From assembly GCA_040007095.1 (NCBI GenBank), contig JBDTVS010000133.1, positions 1-19,983 on the forward strand: a DNA stretch of 19,983 bases, in the 5' to 3' direction. The stretch is from JBDTVS01 sp040007095 (GTDB taxonomy: Bacteria; Acidobacteriota; Vicinamibacteria; Vicinamibacterales; CAVVIG01). The notes under the pieces are model-generated. The model had not been told where the DNA came from. It ran no database searches and was given only the letters and a program-made list of their open reading frames with translations. Below, piece by piece: positions 16,239 to 19,983 of this stretch. Each line of letters starts with the position of its first letter. The stretch's first letter is position 1. A program made the position numbers and the translations under genes.

Positions 16239-16304
16239 GAAGCGGGTTCGACTCCGCAGCCTGGTCCGTTCTTGCTGGTCGGTTTGAGGCGAAGCTTCAC
16301 TGAT

Positions 16305-16408
16305 GTCCTGTCTCGGAAATTCGCTGGCAAATTTTCGGGCGCGGCGCCCGGATCGCAAGGCGCGAGGGACTGGAGTTTCAGCCGCCTGCCCGGGTGGCAG
16401 GACGGTAG
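16305..16408 (+). repeat. TIR element copy B (internally shortened) at the ruvC end
   Basis: The left end GTCCTGTCTC (16305) and the right end GGTGGCAGGAC (to 16403, then GGTAG) are inverted. Between them are GGCGCGGCGCCCGGATCGCA and AGGCGCGAGG, identical or close to the cores of the copies at 11925-12099 and 19937-19983. The copy is about 100 bp, some 55 bp shorter than the complete copies, apparently missing the hairpin core. It overlaps the 3' end of ruvC: the last about ten residues (HYRPATRAGG) and the stop at 16378-16380 lie within it. Confidence 0.7.
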
Positions 16409-16938
16409 TGACGCCAGCTGGTGGCGGCTTTGCCCCGCACCGCCACCGGCGGCGCGACGAGTCCGTCCGGCAACCGCGAGTGCACGTGACAGATGGCCAC
16501 CGCCAGTGCGTCGGCGGCGTCGTGCGGCGACGGCACCGCCGCCAGTCCGAGGATCAGTTTCACCATCTCCTGGACCTGGTGCTTCTCGGCACGACCGTAC
16601 CCGACGACCGCGCGCTTGATTTCCGCCGGCGTGTATTCCACCACCGGCAGCCCGGCCTCGACGGCGGCGAGCATGGCCACGCCGCGGGCATGACCGAGCT
16701 TGAGCGCGCTTCGCACGTTGGTCGCAAAGAACAGGCTCTCGATCGCCACGCACTCGGGGCGGCACTCGGCCAGCAGCGCGGACAGGCCGGCGTGAATCGC
16801 CAGCAAACGTTCAGGGAAGGGTACGGACGCGGCACTCGTGATCGCGCCGCACGTGATGATGCGGTGCCGGGACCCGTCCGTCTCCACGCAACCGTAGCCG
16901 GTGCGCTCGGAACCGGGATCGATGCCGAAAATCTTCAC
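16378..16938 (-). CDS. ruvC: Crossover junction endodeoxyribonuclease RuvC
   Basis: This 186-residue resolvase cleaves Holliday junctions symmetrically in a dimer. The acidic active site is visible: Asp7 in FGIDPGS, Glu67 in VAIESLF, and Asp140 and Asp143 in SPHDAADALAVA. The GTG start at 16938 overlaps the yebC stop as GTGA, and the long upstream frame is a shadow of yebC. RuvC is usually 160-175 residues; the extra C-terminal tail is encoded largely by the TIR element at 16305-16408, which suggests an insertion replaced the original end. The catalytic core appears unaffected. Confidence 0.96.
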   Translation of the reverse strand: MKIFGIDPGSERTGYGCVETDGSRHRIITCGAITSAASVPFPERLLAIHAGLSALLAECRPECVAIESLFFATNVRSALKLGHARGVAMLAAVEAGLPVVEYTPAEIKRAVVGYGRAEKHQVQEMVKLILGLAAVPSPHDAADALAVAICHVHSRLPDGLVAPPVAVRGKAATSWRHYRPATRAGG

Positions 16939-17684
16939 GCCAGCGAAGCCTCGATCTCCTTCTCCTCGATGTCGAAATTCGACCACACGTGCTGCACGTC
17001 GTCCTGATCGTCGAGCGCGTCCATCAACTTCAGCATCTGCTGCGCGACCTTGCCGTCGAGCTTCACGTAGTTCTGCGGAATCATCGAGACCTGGGCGCTG
17101 GCCGGCTCGATGCCGAGTCCTTTCACCGCGTCGTTCACCGCAGTGAAGGCTTCCGGGGCGCTCAATACTTCCCAATTGTCGCCGTCGTCCTGCAGGTCGT
17201 CGGCGCCGGCCTCGAGCACTGCGCTCAGCAGCTTCTCCTCGTCCGCTTTCGTCTTCTCGATGACGATGTAGCCCTTCTTGGTGAACATCCAGGCGACGGC
17301 GTTCGAGGAGGCCAGATTACCGCCGTGCTTTTCGAGGAGATGGCGAAGCTCGCCGACCGTTCGGTTCTTGTTGTCCGTGAGCACATCGATGATCACGGCG
17401 GCGCCGCCGGGACCGTAGGCCTCGTACTGCGCCTCCTCGTACGACACGCCGGGCTCCTCACCCGTCCCGCGGCGGATGGCGCGCTTGATGTTCTCCGCCG
17501 GCATGTTCTCCGACTTGGCGTCGGCGATGATGGTCCGCAAGCGCGGGTTCATGTCGGGGTCGCCGCCGCCGGCGCGCGCGGCAACCGTCAGTTCCTTGAT
17601 AAGACGGGTAAAGATCTTGCCGCGCTTGGCGTCAAGGGCGCCCTTCTTGTGCTTGATGGAAGCCCACTTGGAATGGCCGGACAT
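16935..17684 (-). CDS. yebC: YebC/PmpR family (TACO1-like) protein
   Basis: This 249-residue protein opens with the invariant MSGHSKWASIKHKKGALDAKRGKIFTR, here given in part (MSGHSKWASIKHKKG), and contains the ADAKSENMPAENIKRAIRRG, YEAYGPGGAAVIIDVLTDNKNRT and NLASSNAVAWMF segments. The family has been reported as a transcriptional regulator and more recently as a translation factor for difficult (proline-rich) stretches. It is the first gene of the yebC-ruvCAB run, with GGGAG before ATG 17684. A weak -10-like TAAGAT at 17729-17724 has no good -35, so the promoter is uncertain. Confidence 0.97.
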   Translation of the reverse strand: MSGHSKWASIKHKKGALDAKRGKIFTRLIKELTVAARAGGGDPDMNPRLRTIIADAKSENMPAENIKRAIRRGTGEEPGVSYEEAQYEAYGPGGAAVIIDVLTDNKNRTVGELRHLLEKHGGNLASSNAVAWMFTKKGYIVIEKTKADEEKLLSAVLEAGADDLQDDGDNWEVLSAPEAFTAVNDAVKGLGIEPASAQVSMIPQNYVKLDGKVAQQMLKLMDALDDQDDVQHVWSNFDIEEKEIEASLA

Positions 17685-17801
17685 GGCTGCAACTCCCTAA
17701 TAATCAACGAATTCAGGCGAGAAATCTTACCACACGGACAGTCAGAACGGCGTAACCGTGCGTCTCGGATCCGAGCGTTCTTCTGAAGCCTGCGCCTTTG
17801 G

Positions 17802-17825
17802 CCACGAAAGCACGAAAGCACGAAG
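17802..17825 (+). repeat. CAC-GAAAG word repeat, copy 3
   Basis: Three near-identical words of 7-9 nt (ccacgaaag, cacgaaag, cacgaag) lie between yebC and the methyltransferase gene. They are of the same type as at 3513-3530. The remaining 17685-17859 has no ORF or clear terminator. Confidence 0.55.
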
Positions 17826-17859
17826 GGAGACCAGTCGTCGGCGGCAGGACTGTTCAGGA

Positions 17860-18636
17860 TCACGTCCGGCGGGCCAGGATAATCCAGACGTCGGAACGTT
17901 GGTCGAGCGGCCGGCCGCGATAGTCCCCAAGCACCGCCTCGACCGCGAATCCCGCGGCCTCGAGCCTGCGCGTCATCTGTCGGACCGACAACGTACGGAA
18001 GGTCAGCTCGAAATGATGTTCCTGCTTTCGGCCGCCGCGGTGTTCGACGTAGCGCTGGTTGAACGTCGTCAGGCGGCGCTTGGGATCCTGGCGGACCGAT
18101 TCAATCAAGGTGAGATGCGATCCCCCCGTCGCGCGACCACGGAGCTGGATCTTGTTCTCGTACTCGCGCCAGTTCGGCACGTCGGGCACCAGATCGATCC
18201 CGAATCGGCCCCCGGGGGCCAGCACCCTGGCCACAGATGTCAGCGTCGCGACGAGGTCGCGATCGGCGAGCAGCGATTGCAGAATCCCGTACGGCGCGAG
18301 CACCATCGAAAACGCGCGGGGGGCAAAGGGCAGATCGCGGATGTCGCCTCGCACCGCGTTGACGTGCCCGATTGCCCCGGCGCGGCCCGACGCCGAACGC
18401 AGGCGGGCGAGCATGGGCTCGGAGCGATCGATGCCCACCAGATCGACACCGGCCTTGGCCAGCGGGACGGAGACCCGCCCCGTGCCACATCCCAGTTCGA
18501 GCACCGGACCGCGAGCCTCGACCGCTACCCGGCGCCAGAATGGCACGTCGCGGCGCCCCAGGGTGCGCGCGTTTTCCCAATCGTAGAAAGGCGCGTACGC
18601 ATCCCAGCCCTGCCAGCCCTCTCGACGTGCGCTCAT
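17860..18636 (-). CDS. Class I SAM-dependent methyltransferase
   Basis: This 258-residue protein shows a Rossmann methyltransferase domain. It begins with the WDAYAPFYDWEN segment common before the fold, motif I is VLELGCGTGRVSVPLA (45-60), the acidic residue ending strand 2 is in LVGIDRSEPML, motif II is in AVRGDIRDLPFAPRAFSMVLAP and the post-motif PGGRFGIDLVP follows. The substrate cannot be inferred from sequence; small molecules, quinones or lipids are all possible. ATG 18636 has no clear ribosome site. It is monocistronic-looking, with 223 nt to yebC's start region on one side and a repeat-rich gap on the other. Confidence 0.9.
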   Translation of the reverse strand: MSARREGWQGWDAYAPFYDWENARTLGRRDVPFWRRVAVEARGPVLELGCGTGRVSVPLAKAGVDLVGIDRSEPMLARLRSASGRAGAIGHVNAVRGDIRDLPFAPRAFSMVLAPYGILQSLLADRDLVATLTSVARVLAPGGRFGIDLVPDVPNWREYENKIQLRGRATGGSHLTLIESVRQDPKRRLTTFNQRYVEHRGGRKQEHHFELTFRTLSVRQMTRRLEAAGFAVEAVLGDYRGRPLDQRSDVWIILARRT

Positions 18637-18699
18637 GCGCGCGGGAACTCGTCACGAAGGGACGAGGACACGAACGCCTCGACAATCAAAGACTGTGTA

Positions 18700-18818
18700 G
18701 AAACGATGTTCAACGCAGAAACCGGGGACGACGCTGAAGAAAGACCAGGGAATTTCTCGGCAATCATAGCGTGCTCTGTCTGTGAACGGTCCTGGTCTTC
18801 TTTGTGATCTTTGTGGTT
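18700..18818. repeat. Repeat-rich intergenic region with inverted arms and CAC-AAG words
   Basis: The 18637-18883 gap holds no gene. aagaccagg (18741-18749) is perfectly complemented by cctggtctt (18791-18799). On the minus strand, 18818-18800 reads aaccacaaagatcacaaag, the 9-nt-period word pair also seen at 3513-3530. The left side contains related CGCAGA/CGCTGA words (18713-18735). TATGAT sits in the loop on the minus strand (18768-18763). Confidence 0.6.
18763..18768 (-). promoter_or_regulatory. Candidate -10 box for the methyltransferase gene
   Basis: TATGAT on the minus strand in the context GCTATGAT, as at the BMC operon candidate (3472-3467). No good -35 is visible at 16-18 nt. Distance to the ATG is about 127 nt. 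Low-strength evidence. Confidence 0.25.
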
Positions 18819-18883
18819 CGAGCTTCTCAGCCACCGGAACTCTCTGCGCGCTTCGCGTTGAGCCTTCGTGCGGCTCGATGGGT

Positions 18884-19600
18884 TCAGTCTGAGACCGCCA
18901 GTTCGCCCGGAACGATGGGCCGCGTGCGCGGCAGCCGACCAAGCCGCGCGAGGTTGCCGACAAAGGCGAGAATGGCAAGAAAGACGACCAACTTGACGAC
19001 GTCGGCCCACCGCGTCTGCGGCAGGACCTTCCACAGGAACCACGCGGCGGGCTGTGCCCAACAGACAGCCCATACCGATCCGTAGAAGTAGCGGCGTTCG
19101 TGCCCCTCGCCTTTGGTCGACGCCTTCACGCGCGGTAGTTGACCGAGCGCACCGAGCAGCCAGATCGTTCCGGCGACGGGGAAGTACGCGGTGCGATACA
19201 GCTCCGACATCTTGAGATGCCAGCTGCCGGTCGCGATCGCGATGACCAGTCCCGTGACGTTGAGGACCGCGAAGGTGATGACCTCGCTCCACGCGAAGGT
19301 GTAGCAGACGCGGCGGTAGAGCGGATTCGGCCGGTCTTCCGTGAAGCGAATGATGTACGGCCTGGCCTCGACGCCGGGCAGACGGCCTCGAAGGCCGGCA
19401 ATGCCCGTCCCGACGAGCACGGCAGCCAGCCACAGCGCCATTCGGGAATCGAAGCCATGCTCGAACAGATCGAGTGTCAGCGGACCCGGTGCGATGAAGA
19501 ACACGAAGATCCAGATGGGCCAGTGATTGAACCGGTAGTACAGCTTGTTTCGATCGCGAATTTTCCGCTGCGATGCGTATTCGACGGGAATGGCTGGCAC
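18884..19600 (-). CDS. Six-helix integral membrane protein of unknown function
   Basis: This 238-residue protein has about six predicted membrane helices (about 28-44, 53-70, 103-123, 138-154, 172-190 and 201-219) separated by basic loops, and a charged N-terminus with RKIRDRNKLYYRFNHWPIW. Aromatic residues are numerous (WSEV, WHLK, WLLG, WAVCW). I do not recognise the family. The start is GTG 19600, which lies 6 nt from the edge of a TIR element (CTAG at 19607-19610); no Shine-Dalgarno is seen apart from AGGA inside the element. Any promoter must be in or beyond the element; TATACT at 19799-19794 is a weak candidate. It could be a transporter-like or cytochrome-b-like membrane subunit, though no invariant His pairs or redox motifs are evident. 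Confidence 0.75.
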   Translation of the reverse strand: MPAIPVEYASQRKIRDRNKLYYRFNHWPIWIFVFFIAPGPLTLDLFEHGFDSRMALWLAAVLVGTGIAGLRGRLPGVEARPYIIRFTEDRPNPLYRRVCYTFAWSEVITFAVLNVTGLVIAIATGSWHLKMSELYRTAYFPVAGTIWLLGALGQLPRVKASTKGEGHERRYFYGSVWAVCWAQPAAWFLWKVLPQTRWADVVKLVVFLAILAFVGNLARLGRLPRTRPIVPGELAVSD

Positions 19601-19606
19601 GAAAGG

Positions 19607-19768
19607 CTAGTGTCCTGTCTCCGACGTTCGTGGGCGCGTCTTCCCGCCGCCGCGCCCGGAACGCAAGGCACGAGAAGCGCGGATGCCGGAAATGTGTCAA
19701 CCGCCACGAGTCACGCCGCGAGGCGGGATGCCCCGCCCGTCCAGTGACCAGAGCCTTGGTGACAGGAC
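19607..19768 (+). mobile_element. TIR element copy A (complete, about 157 bp)
   Basis: GTCCTGTCTCC (19612-19622) and GGTGACAGGAC (19758-19768) are inverted with one mismatch, and CTAG precedes the left end. The core (about 19652-19739) contains CGCCCGGAACGCAAGGCACG, AAGCGCGGATGCCGG, the ACGCCGCGAGGCGGGATGCC part and the 20-mer shared with window bases 1-20. It has no coding capacity. No clear target-site duplication is seen. It lies immediately upstream of the membrane-protein gene and would form most of its 5' leader. Confidence 0.75.
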
Positions 19769-19793
19769 CCCGGCGCCTCAGGTTCGGAGTGGC

Positions 19794-19799
19794 AGTATA
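19794..19799 (-). promoter_or_regulatory. Candidate -10 box upstream of element A
   Basis: TATACT on the minus strand (5 of 6 to consensus), context CGCTATACT. No clear -35 box. If used, the transcript would read through the TIR element into the membrane-protein gene. Between here and 19931 no gene is seen. Confidence 0.2.
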
Positions 19800-19931
19800 G
19801 CGGGCGAAGGCCGTCCACGGCTATCTTGCGCCGCCCCCAAGAAGTGTGTTTGTCACCCCACCGACACACGCAGCTCGACCGCAGTCTCCAGTAAATGGAT
19901 GGCTGAAAACGCAGCGCGTTGTCGCCGCCGA

Positions 19932-19983
19932 CTAGTGTCCTGCGTTCGACGATTTAGTACACGGCTTCCGGCGCGCGGCGCCC
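19932..19983 (+). repeat. Left end of TIR element copy E (cut by window edge)
   Basis: CTAGTGTCCTG (19932-19942) matches the left end of copy A, and GGCGCGCGGCGCCC at the window end matches the start of the core in the copies at 16341 and 12060, at the same distance from the left end (about 40 nt). The rest lies outside the window. Confidence 0.65.

Noticed and set aside
16239..16358. Longer ruvA start at 16358
   Set aside because: The residues before VIAYLRG are read from a TIR element; GTG 16238 gives the conserved RuvA N-terminus.
17724..17752. yebC promoter with -10 TAAGAT
   Set aside because: No hexamer resembling a -35 box is found at 16-18 nt, so it was mentioned only with the gene.
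18633..19700. 355-codon minus-strand frame
   Set aside because: It overlaps the six-helix membrane ORF in another frame, contains no membrane or domain pattern and is Arg/His-rich as expected for a shadow frame.

Overview
This is a GC-rich bacterial window with almost all genes on the minus strand, so transcription runs right to left. The mix of conserved genes (cdaA-cdaR-glmM, yebC-ruvCAB) with a sugar-aldolase microcompartment locus suggests an Acidobacteriota-like chromosome, possibly a Vicinamibacteria relative. That assignment is inference; no rRNA or marker comparison could be made.

Region 1 (about 1-3500) is a bacterial microcompartment (BMC) operon. In transcription order it holds a membrane-anchored TPR protein, a small membrane-anchored YHS/TRASH-type protein, a class II sugar-phosphate aldolase with a C-terminal helix that looks like an encapsulation peptide, one hexameric shell protein (BMC-H), three different pentameric vertex proteins (BMC-P, EutN/CcmL family), and a 72-residue protein with an encapsulation-like N-terminus and four cysteines. 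Several genes overlap by 1-4 nt. The aldolase and shell set resembles the fucose/rhamnose-type (PVM-like) compartments of Planctomycetes. The enzymes that would act on the aldehyde are not in the window and may lie beyond its left edge. A plausible promoter lies at 3467-3495.

Region 2 (3719-12191) is a long housekeeping run: tRNA(CAU), tilS, ftsH, folP, cdaA, cdaR, glmM, pdxJ. It joins tRNA modification, membrane proteolysis, folate and PLP synthesis, and the c-di-AMP/peptidoglycan precursor module. Region 3 (12208-17684) is yebC, ruvC, ruvA, ruvB, fabH, queA, with overlaps at yebC/ruvC and ruvB/fabH. Region 4 (17860-19600) holds a class I methyltransferase and a six-helix membrane protein of unknown function.

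The most striking structure that genes do not explain is a family of short elements, about 155 bp when complete, with terminal inverted repeats. There are six copies or part copies (1-54, 3551-3715, 11925-12099, 16305-16408, 19607-19768, 19932-19983). They share an internal core and sit at, or run into, gene ends: they appear to supply the stop of the small BMC gene, the last codons of ruvC, and the start codon and first codons of tilS. The copy at 3551-3715 has 17-bp inverted ends flanked by a 5-bp direct repeat, as expected for a non-autonomous transposable element. Other intergenic repeats are a 9-nt-period CAC-AAG word repeat at several sites and inverted word repeats between the BMC genes.
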